Positions 1 to 8,505 of a stretch of 64,000 nucleotides of DNA are shown here, piece by piece. How positions within the stretch are numbered: position 1 is the first letter of the stretch; each line of letters opens with the position of its first letter. Below the pieces are notes generated by a model that was not told the origin of the DNA, did no database searches, and saw nothing but the letters and a program-made list of their open reading frames with translations. Made by a program: the position numbers and the translations under genes. This stretch comes from Mycolicibacterium senegalense. GTDB lineage: Bacteria > Actinomycetota > Actinomycetes > Mycobacteriales > Mycobacteriaceae. Location: assembly GCF_019645875.1 (NCBI RefSeq), contig NZ_CP081000.1, forward strand, positions 1,488,001 through 1,552,000, read 5' to 3'.

Positions 1-1331
1 TGGCCGGTCTCGGCGTCAGCTACGTGATCTCCGGTGATTTCTCGGGCTGGAACTTCGGCCTCGAGCAGGGCGGCTTCGGCGGCCTGCTGATCGCGGTGGT
101 GATCATCGCCGCCATGTACTTCTGCATGGTGCTGGGTCTGGCCGAGCTGTCCTCGGCCCTGCCCGCGGCCGGTGGCGGCTACACCTTCGCCCGCCGCGCG
201 CTCGGACCGTGGGGTGGGTTCGCCACCGGGACCGCGATCCTGATCGAGTACTCGATCGCGCCCGCCGCGATCGCCACGTTCATCGGCGGCTACGTCGAAT
301 CCCTCGGTCTGTTCGGCATTCACAAGGGCTGGTGGATCTACCTGGCGGCCTTCGTCATCTTCATCGGCATCCACCTCGCCGGTGTGGGTGAGGCGCTGCG
401 GTTGATGTTCGTCATCACCGCTATCGCCCTGCTGGGCCTGGTCATCTTCGCCGTCAGCGCCATCGGCAGCTTCGACGTCGCCAACCTGACCGACATCGCC
501 CCCGACGCCGCCGCGGCCGGAGCATCGAGCTTCCTGCCGCACGGCTACCTGGGTATCTGGGCCGCCATCCCGTTCGCCATCTGGTTCTTCCTGGCCGTCG
601 AGGGTGTGCCGCTGGCCGCCGAGGAGACCGCCAACCCCGAGCGCAACGTGCCGCGCGGCATCATCGCCGCGATGAGCGTGCTGATCCTCACCTGCGTGAC
701 GGTGCTGTTCCTCACCACGGGAGCCGGTGGCGCAGAAGCGATGTCGACGGTGGACGATCCGCTGGTGCAGGCGCTCGGCGGCAGCGGTTTCGCTGCCAAG
801 GCCGTCAACTACATCGGTCTGTTCGGGCTGATCGCCAGCTTCTTCTCGATCATCTACGCCTACTCCCGGCAGACGTTCGCCCTCTCGCGGGCCGGCTACC
901 TGCCCACCGGGCTGTCGGTGACCAACAAGCGCAAGGCCCCGACGCTGGCGCTGATCGTCCCCGGTGTCGTCGCCTTCCTGCTCTCACTGACCGGTCACGG
1001 CGACCTGATCCTGAACATGGCGGTGTTCGGCGCGGCGCTGAGCTACGTGCTGATGATGATCAGCCACATCACCCTGCGGGTGCGCGAGCCCAACATGCCG
1101 CGGCCGTACCGCACCCCGGGCGGCATCGTCACCACTGGCTTCGCCCTGATCATCGCGGTCGTGGCGCTCATCGCGACCTTCGTGGTCAGCCCGGTGGCCG
1201 CGGGCCTGTGCCTGGCAGTGTTCTGCGCGTTCATGCTCTACTTCGCGCTCTACAGCCGGCACCGCCTGGTGGCCAACTCACCCGACGAGGAGTTCGCGAT
1301 GCTCGCGGAAGCGGAGAGTGCCCTGAAATGA
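1..1331 (+). CDS. eat: Ethanolamine permease (APC superfamily), 5' end outside window
   Basis: Membrane importer of the amino acid-polyamine-organocation superfamily, placed by context as the ethanolamine uptake system. The frame is open from base 3 and already reads family-like sequence (GLGVSYVISGDFSGWN), so the GTG at 24 is internal and the true start lies upstream of the window. Repeated hydrophobic helices run through the whole visible part (about 442 residues), ending in a short charged cytoplasmic tail. Its TGA overlaps the eutB ATG (ATGA), which indicates translational coupling and one transcript permease-eutB-eutC. Ethanolamine specificity rests on this linkage and on the N-terminal match; other amines cannot be excluded. 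Confidence 0.88.
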   Translation, partial: AGLGVSYVISGDFSGWNFGLEQGGFGGLLIAVVIIAAMYFCMVLGLAELSSALPAAGGGYTFARRALGPWGGFATGTAILIEYSIAPAAIATFIGGYVESLGLFGIHKGWWIYLAAFVIFIGIHLAGVGEALRLMFVITAIALLGLVIFAVSAIGSFDVANLTDIAPDAAAAGASSFLPHGYLGIWAAIPFAIWFFLAVEGVPLAAEETANPERNVPRGIIAAMSVLILTCVTVLFLTTGAGGAEAMSTVDDPLVQALGGSGFAAKAVNYIGLFGLIASFFSIIYAYSRQTFALSRAGYLPTGLSVTNKRKAPTLALIVPGVVAFLLSLTGHGDLILNMAVFGAALSYVLMMISHITLRVREPNMPRPYRTPGGIVTTGFALIIAVVALIATFVVSPVAAGLCLAVFCAFMLYFALYSRHRLVANSPDEEFAMLAEAESALK

Positions 1332-2743
1332 AGTACCACCAGCAGGTCTCGGGGGTGAACTACAGCTTCGACGGTCTCGTCGAGGTGATGGCCAAGGCCA
1401 CCCCGTTGCGCTCCGGCGATCAACTCGCCGGCTGCGCGGCCGAGCACGACGGTGAACGGGCCGCGGCCGCCTGGGTGCTCGCCGACCTGCCGCTGGAGGT
1501 CTTCCTCAACGAGGAGCTGGTGCCGTACGACACCGACGAGGTGACCCGGCTGATCATGGACAGCCATGACCGCCAAGCCTTTTCGGAGATCTCACATCTC
1601 ACGGTCGGCGGCCTGCGGGACTGGCTGATGGACACCGCGGCGCACGATCACAGCGCGCAGCGGCTGGCCGCAGTCTCCCCGGGGCTGACCCCGGAAATGG
1701 TGGCCGCGGTCAGCAAGATCATGCGCAACCAGGATCTGATCGCGGTGTCGGCAGCCGCGGAGGTGACTGCGGCGTTCCGGACCACCGTCGGCGCCCGCGG
1801 CACCCTGGCCACCCGGCTGCAGCCCAACCATCCCACCGACGACCCGCGCGGGATCGCCGCGGCGGTGCTCGACGGGCTGCTGCTCGGCTGCGGTGACGCG
1901 GTGATCGGGATCAACCCGGCCACCGACTCGCCGCAGGCCACCGCGGACCTGCTGTACCTGCTGGATTCGATCCGCACCCGCTACGACATCCCGGCCCAGT
2001 CGTGCGTGCTGTCGCATGTCACCACCACCATCGGCTTGGTGGAGGCAGGGGCGCCGGTGGACCTGATGTTCCAGTCTGTGGCGGGTACCGAGGGCGCCAA
2101 CACCGCCTTCGGGGTGAACCTGCAGTTGCTGCGGGAAGGCAACGAGGCGGCGCGGTCGCTCAACCGCGGCACCGTCGGCGACAACGTCATGTACCTGGAG
2201 ACCGGGCAGGGCTCGGTGCTCAGTTCCGGTGCGCACCTGGGCGTGGGCGGCAAGCCCGTCGATCAGCAGACGCTCGAAGCCCGGGCCTATGCGGTGGCCC
2301 GCGACCTGCAGCCACTGTTGGTCAACACCGTCGTCGGGTTCATCGGGCCGGAGTACCTCTACGACGGCAAGCAGATCATCCGGGCCGGCCTGGAAGACCA
2401 CTTCTGCGGCAAGCTGCTCGGCCTGCCGATGGGTGTGGACGTCTGCTACACCAACCACGCCGAGGCCGACCAGAACGACATGGACACCCTGCTGACGTTG
2501 CTGGCCGCGGCCGGGGTGGCCTTCGTCATCACCGTGCCGGGCGCCGACGACGTGATGCTCGGCTACCAGAGCCTGTCGTTTCATGACGTGCTGACCACGC
2601 GTCGCACCCTGGGTCTGCGTCCGGCCGCCGAGTTCGAGGCGTGGCTGCGCAGCGTCGGCATGGTGGACGACTCCGGCAAGCTGACCCCGTTCGACCTGGA
2701 GCGTTCCGTGCTGCGGTCGCTGACTTCCGCGGAGACGCCATGA
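1328..2743 (+). CDS. eutB: Ethanolamine ammonia-lyase large subunit
   Basis: Catalytic subunit of AdoCbl-dependent ethanolamine ammonia-lyase, which converts ethanolamine to acetaldehyde and ammonia. The 471-residue product has normal family length and shows the conserved barrel segments IGINPATDSP, VAGTEGAN, YLETGQGS and the GMGVDVCYTNHAEADQND-like stretch near residue 370 (here LPMGVDVCYTNHAEADQND). The ATG at 1328 is chosen because it overlaps the permease stop and gives the expected N-terminus MKYHQQVSG; an in-frame upstream extension exists but has no support. It is followed by eutC with another ATGA overlap. No EutA-type reactivase or shell protein gene lies in view. Confidence 0.96.
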   Translation: MKYHQQVSGVNYSFDGLVEVMAKATPLRSGDQLAGCAAEHDGERAAAAWVLADLPLEVFLNEELVPYDTDEVTRLIMDSHDRQAFSEISHLTVGGLRDWLMDTAAHDHSAQRLAAVSPGLTPEMVAAVSKIMRNQDLIAVSAAAEVTAAFRTTVGARGTLATRLQPNHPTDDPRGIAAAVLDGLLLGCGDAVIGINPATDSPQATADLLYLLDSIRTRYDIPAQSCVLSHVTTTIGLVEAGAPVDLMFQSVAGTEGANTAFGVNLQLLREGNEAARSLNRGTVGDNVMYLETGQGSVLSSGAHLGVGGKPVDQQTLEARAYAVARDLQPLLVNTVVGFIGPEYLYDGKQIIRAGLEDHFCGKLLGLPMGVDVCYTNHAEADQNDMDTLLTLLAAAGVAFVITVPGADDVMLGYQSLSFHDVLTTRRTLGLRPAAEFEAWLRSVGMVDDSGKLTPFDLERSVLRSLTSAETP

Positions 2744-3513
2744 GTTCCAATGAGATTGCGGTTCAAGAGTTCTGGGATGAGCTGCGCAAGACCACCCAGG
2801 CCAGGATCGGGCTCGGCCGGGCCGGTAACGCGTTGCCCACCCGCCGAGTGCTCGAGCTGGCCGCAGCGCACGCCGCCGCCCGGGATGCCGTGCATGTGCC
2901 GCTGGACGTAGAGCGGCTCAGCGAAGCTGTCCGCGACGTCGGCATCGGCGAGCCGACCGTGGTGACCAGTAAGGCCACCTCGCGCGACGAATATCTGCGT
3001 CGCCCCGATCTCGGCCGGGCCCCCGCCGACGGCATGTCGGTGCCCGACACCCCGGCCGACATCGGCTTCGTGCTGGCCGACGGACTGTCGCCGACCGCGC
3101 TGGATCACCACGGTGCCGCACTGTTGGCGGCGTTGGTGGACCAGCTGAAAGACCGCTACACCTTGGCCCCGCCGGTGATCGCGACGCAGGCCCGAGTGGC
3201 GCTCGGTGACCACATAGGAGCGCAGGGGCACATGCGGACGGTTCTCGTCATCATCGGGGAGCGGCCCGGTCTGAGCGTGGCCGACAGCCTCGGCATCTAC
3301 CTGACGCACCTGCCGATGCCCGGCCGAACCGATGCCGACCGCAACTGCATCTCCAACATCCACCCGCCCGACGGGCTGGGATACGCAGAAGCCGCGCGGG
3401 TGGCAGCCGGATTGGTCGACGGCGCACTGGCGCTCGGCCGCTCCGGCGTCGACCTGAAGGACACCTCCCGCACCTCCGCGCTCGACCCCACCAGCATGGC
3501 CCAGCTCAACTGA
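2740..3513 (+). CDS. eutC: Ethanolamine ammonia-lyase small subunit
   Basis: Small subunit of ethanolamine ammonia-lyase, which helps bind adenosylcobalamin. Family signatures are RIGLGRAGNALPT (residues 22-34), IGERPGLS (172-179) and TDADRNCISN (197-206). At 257 residues it is within the usual range, and its ATG overlaps the eutB TGA. The next gene begins 13 bases after the stop in the same direction, so the exported phosphatase is probably on the same mRNA. Confidence 0.95.
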   Translation: MSSNEIAVQEFWDELRKTTQARIGLGRAGNALPTRRVLELAAAHAAARDAVHVPLDVERLSEAVRDVGIGEPTVVTSKATSRDEYLRRPDLGRAPADGMSVPDTPADIGFVLADGLSPTALDHHGAALLAALVDQLKDRYTLAPPVIATQARVALGDHIGAQGHMRTVLVIIGERPGLSVADSLGIYLTHLPMPGRTDADRNCISNIHPPDGLGYAEAARVAAGLVDGALALGRSGVDLKDTSRTSALDPTSMAQLN

Positions 3514-3526
3514 ATCAGGAGTCTCA

Positions 3527-4804
3527 ATGACCGCGCGTGCCGTCCTGTCCCTGCTCGCCGCGACCACTGTCGCCGTCACCATCGCTGGGTGCGGTTCCGG
3601 CGGTGACTCGGCGGAGCCGTCGACCGCCCAAACGCCGGCCGCCGGCTGCCGAACCCTGGCCGAAAACCCCGGCTGGTACGGCGACAATCGGGACCGGATC
3701 GACGCGATGCTCGCGGAACTGGGCACCTGCGGGGCCAACGGCTCGGTGTCCGACGGCGCCCCGCTGGCACTCTTCGACTGGGACAACACCGTGGTCAAGA
3801 ACGACATCGGCGACGCGACGTTCTTCTGGATGGTCCGCAACGGCAAGCTGCGGGCACCCGCCGGCGGTGACTGGTCGACCACCAGCCCGTACCTGACCCC
3901 GCAGGCCACGGCCGCGCTGTCCAAGGCGTGTGCCGCGGCCAAGCCCGGTGAGCCGATGCCCACCAACACCGATCTGGGCTGCGCCGACGAGCTGCTGTCG
4001 GTCTACACCGATGGCGAGACGCGGGCTGACGAGCCGGCGTTCGCCGGTTTCAACGCCCGCCGGTTCGAGCCCTCGTATGCCTGGGCCGCGCAGATGCTGG
4101 CCGGCTGGCCCGAATCGGAGCTGACCGGTTTCGCCGAGGCCGCCCGCAAGGAGAATCTGGAAGCTCCCGAGGGCACCGAGCAGAAGGTCGGCAGTGGCGA
4201 GGAGACCGGCTGGGTTCGGTACTACCCGCAGATGAAGGATTTGGTGGAAACCTTGCGGGCCAACGGTTTCGATGTCCGGATCATCTCCGCGTCGGCCGAG
4301 CCGGTGGTGCGGGTCTGGGCGGCTGAGTTGGGCTTCACACCGGACAAGGTGATGGGTGTGCGCACCGAGCGCGACGGTGACGTGTTGACGTCGAAGCTCG
4401 TGCCGTGTGGTGGCGAGACAGCCATCCCGTACATCGAGGGCAAACGGTGCCGGGTCAACGAGGACGTCTTCGGTGTTAAAGGGCCGGCTGCGTTCGAGCA
4501 GCAGGCCGAACCCAAACGTGCCGCGTTCGGCGCCGGGGATTCCGACACCGACGTCACGTTCCTGACCGATGCCACCGCACTGCGCCTGGTGCTCAACCGC
4601 AACAAGACCGAGTTGATGTGCACGGCGTACGACAACTCTGACGGTCGCTGGCTGGTCAACCCGATGTTCATCGATCCCAAGAAGAAGCAGGGTGACCCGT
4701 ACGACTGCGCGACCGAGGGCTACATCGAGCCCAGCGGTAAGGAAGCCCCGCTGCACCGTGCGGACGGCAGTGTGGTGCCTGACCAGCAGGACGCGGTGTC
4801 CTAA
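3527..4804 (+). CDS. Exported lipoprotein, HAD-family phosphatase (phosphorylcholine/phosphoethanolamine phosphatase-like)
   Basis: Predicted envelope-anchored phosphatase of 425 residues. The N-terminus is a lipoprotein signal with lipobox TIAGC and Cys22, followed by a Ser/Ala/Pro linker. HAD motifs are all present: motif I DWDNT at 84-88 (nucleophile Asp84, acid/base Asp86), motif II SAS at 254-256, a motif III Lys probably at 306, and motif IV GDSDTD at 337-342. The DxDNT/SAx/GDxxxD set is that of the Pseudomonas phosphorylcholine phosphatase PchP, which also uses phosphoethanolamine. Sitting 13 bases after eutC, it could release ethanolamine outside the membrane for the permease. The substrate is inferred; a phosphoserine-phosphatase-like role is the alternative. 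Confidence 0.8.
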   Translation: MTARAVLSLLAATTVAVTIAGCGSGGDSAEPSTAQTPAAGCRTLAENPGWYGDNRDRIDAMLAELGTCGANGSVSDGAPLALFDWDNTVVKNDIGDATFFWMVRNGKLRAPAGGDWSTTSPYLTPQATAALSKACAAAKPGEPMPTNTDLGCADELLSVYTDGETRADEPAFAGFNARRFEPSYAWAAQMLAGWPESELTGFAEAARKENLEAPEGTEQKVGSGEETGWVRYYPQMKDLVETLRANGFDVRIISASAEPVVRVWAAELGFTPDKVMGVRTERDGDVLTSKLVPCGGETAIPYIEGKRCRVNEDVFGVKGPAAFEQQAEPKRAAFGAGDSDTDVTFLTDATALRLVLNRNKTELMCTAYDNSDGRWLVNPMFIDPKKKQGDPYDCATEGYIEPSGKEAPLHRADGSVVPDQQDAVS

Positions 4805-4828
4805 GTGTCGAGCGTCGAAAGCCGCGTT

Positions 4829-4858
4829 TTGACCTGCACCGACGCCCACCGGTAAGCT
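4829..4858 (+). promoter_or_regulatory. Putative rplM-rpsI promoter
   Basis: A TTGACC box (4829-4834) and a TAAGCT box (4853-4858, fitting the mycobacterial TANNNT pattern) are separated by 18 bp, between the phosphatase stop and rplM. Transcription would begin near 4865 and leave a leader of about 110 nt. Pattern match only. Confidence 0.45.
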
Positions 4859-4876
4859 GCTCCGTTGGTGTGTGCT

Positions 4877-4922
4877 GCCCTTTTGGGCATGCGTCCCGGG
4901 TCAACGTCGGTCGCCGGGATGC
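4877..4922 (+). promoter_or_regulatory. Two small hairpins in the rplM leader
   Basis: The leader holds GCCC-TTTT-GGGC (4877-4888) and a second stem of about nine pairs (4891-4899 with 4914-4922, one G-U) before the rplM start. Ribosomal protein leaders often fold as autogenous control sites, but no described L13 leader motif was recognised here. Confidence 0.3.
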
Positions 4923-4974
4923 GGTAGCGCACTCACCTGACCGGCATCTAACCCGAGAAGAAGAGGTAAGCGCT

Positions 4975-5414
4975 GTGCCTACGTACACGCCGAAGGCGGG
5001 TGACACCACGCGTCAGTGGTATGTCATCGACGCCGAAGACGTGGTGCTCGGCCGGCTCGCCGCTGCAGCTGCCAATCTGCTGCGCGGCAAGCACAAGCCG
5101 ACATTCACGCCCAATGTCGATGGCGGCGACTTCGTCATCGTCATCAACGCCGACAAGATTTCCGTCAGCGGCAACAAGCTGACCAACAAGTTCGCTTACA
5201 GCCACTCGGGTTACCCGGGCGGTCTGCGCAAGCGCACCATCGGCGAGCTGCTGGAGAAGCACCCGACCCGCGTCGTCGAGAACGCGATCATCGGGATGCT
5301 GCCGCACACCAAGCTCGGTCGGCAGATCCAGAAGAAGCTCAAGGTCTACGCCGGCCCGGATCATCCGCACGCCGCGCAGCAGCCGGTTCCGTACGAGATC
5401 AAGCAGGTGGCCCA

Positions 5415-5418
<4 letters not shown>
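4975..5418 (+). CDS. rplM: 50S ribosomal protein L13
   Basis: Large-subunit ribosomal protein L13, 147 residues. The GTG start at 4975 follows an AGAAGAAGAGG-type Shine-Dalgarno and gives the actinobacterial N-terminus [20 protein letters not shown]. Core L13 segments are visible: [17 protein letters not shown], the GYPGGLRK loop and [10 protein letters not shown]. Its TGA overlaps the rpsI GTG (GTGA), the standard rplM-rpsI coupling. An upstream in-frame ATG at 4870 would add 35 non-conserved residues and is rejected. Confidence 0.98.
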
Positions 5419-5891
<473 letters not shown>

Positions 5892-5915
5892 TCGCCTCGC
5901 CTTTACGGCCGAACG

Positions 5916-5960
5916 AACCCGCCGGGTGTGTCCTGTACGCACCCGGCGGGTTTGTTTTTT
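5916..5960 (+). terminator. Intrinsic terminator of rplM-rpsI
   Basis: A perfect 13-bp stem (5916-5928 with 5940-5952) with an 11-nt loop is followed by a T-rich run to 5960. This is a classical Rho-independent terminator, which is uncommon in mycobacteria. Confidence 0.9.
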
Positions 5961-6210
5961 GCCTGCATGCACCCGCCGAGTTCTACATCTGGGCTGCTCT
6001 GGCGGCATTTCGCGACCGTGGTGTCGAAAGCGGCGCCGTGTGCGCAGAAATTTTTTCGCGGATTGTGGTTTGAGCCTCCTAAAGACGTGGAAGCCAACTC
6101 CCCGGAGGGCTGGGGGCCGCTTTGTGTCAGCAGAGGTTGTGCCCGCAGGAAGTTCCTGCCACCGGTAATCGTCGTGCCGACGTCGGGGGACCGGATGCCG
6201 CTTTCCCATC
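5961..6210. other. Intergenic stretch without a recognised gene
   Basis: Together with the terminator, about 330 bp separate rpsI from the next gene. The stretch contains an A/T run near 6051-6057 unusual for its GC-rich surroundings and an imperfect palindrome CAGGAAGTTCCTG near 6149. No convincing ORF, riboswitch or known small RNA was recognised; it presumably holds the promoter and leader of the secreted protein gene. Confidence 0.4.
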
Positions 6211-6223
6211 GGAAGGAGTAATT

Positions 6224-6655
6224 GTGGGGAACTTCGTGAAGACAGCGACCGCAGGCGCGATGCTCGGCGGGTCGCTGCTGTTCAGCGTCGGCCTGGGGAT
6301 CGCCCATGCGGCGCCGGAGACGGCCGGCGACGGCAAGGTGAATCTCACCCTTGGCAATGTCTCGGTTCTGGAGAACGTCGATGACGCCGCGGCCGCCCAG
6401 ATCGCGGCGGGGGTGTGTGAGAACACCGACACCGCATCGCTGACCACCGCCGTCCAGGGGGTCGACGCGAACGGCACTGATCACGTGGTCTGCACCAACA
6501 ACCTCGGGACCATCTCGTTCAGCCAGAACGGCACCGCGGAGCGGCCGGGTAGCGCCGCTCAGGGGACGGCGCCGCACAGCCTGGCTCCGACGACGGCGCC
6601 CAGCACCGTGGCGCCGGGAGGCACCCACTCGTCGTCCGACACTGACGGCAGCTAG
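6224..6655 (+). CDS. Small secreted protein of unknown function
   Basis: Not a family I recognise. The 143-residue product has a Sec-type signal peptide: a short basic start with Lys6, a hydrophobic core and a cleavage site after AHA (about residue 29). The mature part has a short ordered domain with two cysteines (Cys65 and Cys90) that could form one disulfide, then a Ser/Thr/Pro/Ala-rich, probably disordered tail. The GTG at 6224 is chosen because GGAAGGAG lies 5 bases upstream; starting at 6122 would bury the signal peptide. It stands alone between two strong terminators. Confidence 0.72.
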   Translation: MGNFVKTATAGAMLGGSLLFSVGLGIAHAAPETAGDGKVNLTLGNVSVLENVDDAAAAQIAAGVCENTDTASLTTAVQGVDANGTDHVVCTNNLGTISFSQNGTAERPGSAAQGTAPHSLAPTTAPSTVAPGGTHSSSDTDGS

Positions 6656-6665
6656 CGATTTCTCA

Positions 6666-6705
6666 CCGATCCCCGCCCGCGAATTCGACCGCGGGCGGGG
6701 ATCGG
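6666..6705 (+). terminator. Strong hairpin terminator without T-tract
   Basis: A perfect 16-bp GC-rich stem (6666-6681 with 6690-6705) with an 8-nt loop lies 10 bases after the secreted protein stop. There is no U-run, as in the I-shaped terminators proposed for mycobacteria. It separates this gene from glmM. Confidence 0.8.
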
Positions 6706-6795
6706 CCATCACGGACGGGTATCGATCTGGCCCCGGGATGGTCGCTGACCTCGTCGGTTGTGTTTCGGGCGGCCAATTATGAGAAGTTTAAGGGC

Positions 6796-8136
6796 ATGGC
6801 TCGACTGTTCGGCACCGACGGAGTGCGCGGAGTCGCCAATCGCGATCTGACTGCTGAACTGGCAGTTGCACTCGGTTCGGCGGCGGCTCGGCGTCTCGGC
6901 AATTCCACAGGTAAGGGCCGTCGGCTTGCCCTGGTGGGCCGGGATCCGCGGGCCAGCGGCGAGATGCTGGTGGCGGCGATGCTGGCCGGCATTGCCAGTG
7001 AAGGGGTCGACGTCTTACGGGTCGGTGTCTTGCCGACCCCCGCAGTGGCCTACCTGACCAGCGCCTACGATGCCGATTTCGGCGTGATGATCTCTGCCTC
7101 ACACAACCCGATGCCCGACAACGGCATCAAGATCTTCGGTCCCGGCGGGCACAAGCTCGACGACGCCGCCGAAGACCGTATCGAGGAGTTGGTGAACGGG
7201 GGACCGGGGCTGCGGCCGACGGGCGCCGGCATCGGCCGGGTTCTCGACGCCGACGACGCGCTGGACCGCTACCTGCGCCATGTCAGCAAGGCCGTCACCA
7301 CTCGACTCGACGGCCTCACCGTCGTCGTCGACTGCGCCAACGGCGCGGCGTCGGCGGCCGCCCCGCAGGCCTACCGGGCCGCCGGGGCCAACGTCATCGC
7401 GATCAACGCCGAGCCCAACGGCCTCAACATCAACGACGGCTGCGGGTCCACTCATATGGAGGTGCTGCAGGCCGCTGTCGTCGAGCACGGTGCCGATCTG
7501 GGTCTGGCCCACGACGGCGACGCCGACCGGTGCCTGGCCGTGGACGCGGCAGGGCGGGTCATCGACGGCGACGCGATCATGGTCGTGCTGGCACTCGCGA
7601 TGCAGGAAGCCGGCGAGTTGGCCTCGGACACGCTGGTGGCCACGGTGATGAGCAACCTGGGATTGCACCTGGCCATGCGGGCAGTCGGGATCGACGTCCG
7701 CACCACCGCTGTGGGTGACCGCTACGTGCTGGAGGAACTGCGGGCCGGTGAGTTCTCGCTCGGCGGCGAGCAGTCGGGGCACATCGTGTTGCCGGGCTTC
7801 GGCACCACCGGGGACGGCATCGTCACCGGCCTGCGGCTGATGTCGCGGATGGCGCAGACCCGCTCTACCTTGGCGGCCTTGGCCGAGCCGATGCACACGC
7901 TGCCGCAGGTTCTGATCAATGTGCAAGTCGACGACAAGGCGACGGTGGCCAAATCGCCGTCCGTGCAGTCCGCCGTGGCACAAGCTGAGGCCGAACTCGG
8001 CGATACCGGACGAATCCTGTTGCGGCCCTCGGGCACTGAGCAGGTGGTTCGGGTGATGGTCGAGGCGGCTGACGAGAACACGGCGCGGATGCTGGCGGTG
8101 CGGGTGGCCGATTCGGTCAGCGGCCAGTCGGTCTGA
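6796..8136 (+). CDS. glmM: Phosphoglucosamine mutase
   Basis: Interconverts glucosamine-6-P and glucosamine-1-P on the route to UDP-GlcNAc for peptidoglycan. The 446 residues match the family length. Visible are the N-terminus [12 protein letters not shown], the phosphoserine loop ISASHNP (99-105, catalytic Ser102), the metal-binding DGDADR (240-245), the sugar-binding GGEQSGH and the C-terminal RPSGTE phosphate-binding loop. The ATG at 6796 is chosen over an in-frame start at 6760 because it gives the canonical N-terminus. glmS, the preceding enzyme of the pathway, lies about 28 kb downstream. Confidence 0.97.
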   Translation: MARLFGTDGVRGVANRDLTAELAVALGSAAARRLGNSTGKGRRLALVGRDPRASGEMLVAAMLAGIASEGVDVLRVGVLPTPAVAYLTSAYDADFGVMISASHNPMPDNGIKIFGPGGHKLDDAAEDRIEELVNGGPGLRPTGAGIGRVLDADDALDRYLRHVSKAVTTRLDGLTVVVDCANGAASAAAPQAYRAAGANVIAINAEPNGLNINDGCGSTHMEVLQAAVVEHGADLGLAHDGDADRCLAVDAAGRVIDGDAIMVVLALAMQEAGELASDTLVATVMSNLGLHLAMRAVGIDVRTTAVGDRYVLEELRAGEFSLGGEQSGHIVLPGFGTTGDGIVTGLRLMSRMAQTRSTLAALAEPMHTLPQVLINVQVDDKATVAKSPSVQSAVAQAEAELGDTGRILLRPSGTEQVVRVMVEAADENTARMLAVRVADSVSGQSV

Positions 8137-8205
8137 CGAGCGCTCGCGCGAGGAACATTCAAACCCGAGGGAACCGGATGCTGCCCGGCTGCGTCTAAAC
8201 CGGGC

Positions 8206-8502
8206 ATGGGAGATGTAACCGCCGCGCGGGTCGACGCAGAGGCGTTACGACAGGTGGCGCGGGAGCACCGGGCGGCCGCCGACATCATCGAGTCCGCTGC
8301 CCAGGTGCGGCTGCGGTTCGACGGGGCGGCGGCCGGTCGCGAACACGTCGCTTCGGGCAACTCAGTGCGGGCCGCGCTCGACGAACGGATCGCGTCCCTT
8401 CGGCAGTGGGCCCGGGCGGCAGGCGAGGTCGCCGAGGTATTGACGAGCACCACCGACCGATACCTCGCCGCAGACGCCGACGCGGCTGCCCGGGTGGGCT
8501 GA
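8206..8502 (+). CDS. EspC/DUF2580-like small helical protein, putative type VII secretion substrate
   Basis: A 98-residue, nearly all-helical, Ala-rich protein with no cysteine and no signal peptide. Size, N-terminal pattern (VDAEALRQVAREH) and predicted two-helix layout resemble the EspC/DUF2580 group of ESX-associated proteins; a gene in the same place after glmM is known in M. tuberculosis. The gene lies 69 bases after glmM and only three bases before the next gene, so the pair is co-expressed. No ESX secretion machinery is in the window, so secretion is inferred. Confidence 0.68.
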   Translation: MGDVTAARVDAEALRQVAREHRAAADIIESAAQVRLRFDGAAAGREHVASGNSVRAALDERIASLRQWARAAGEVAEVLTSTTDRYLAADADAAARVG

Positions 8503-8505
8503 GTT

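Noticed and set aside
24..1331. GTG at 24 as the true start of the ethanolamine permease
   Set aside because: The frame is open to base 3 and the residues before the GTG already match the family N-terminus, so the gene is cut by the window edge.
1592..2584. Minus-strand frame opposite eutB
   Set aside because: Low-complexity Gln/His/Arg-rich translation opposite a clear eutB; high-GC third positions explain it.
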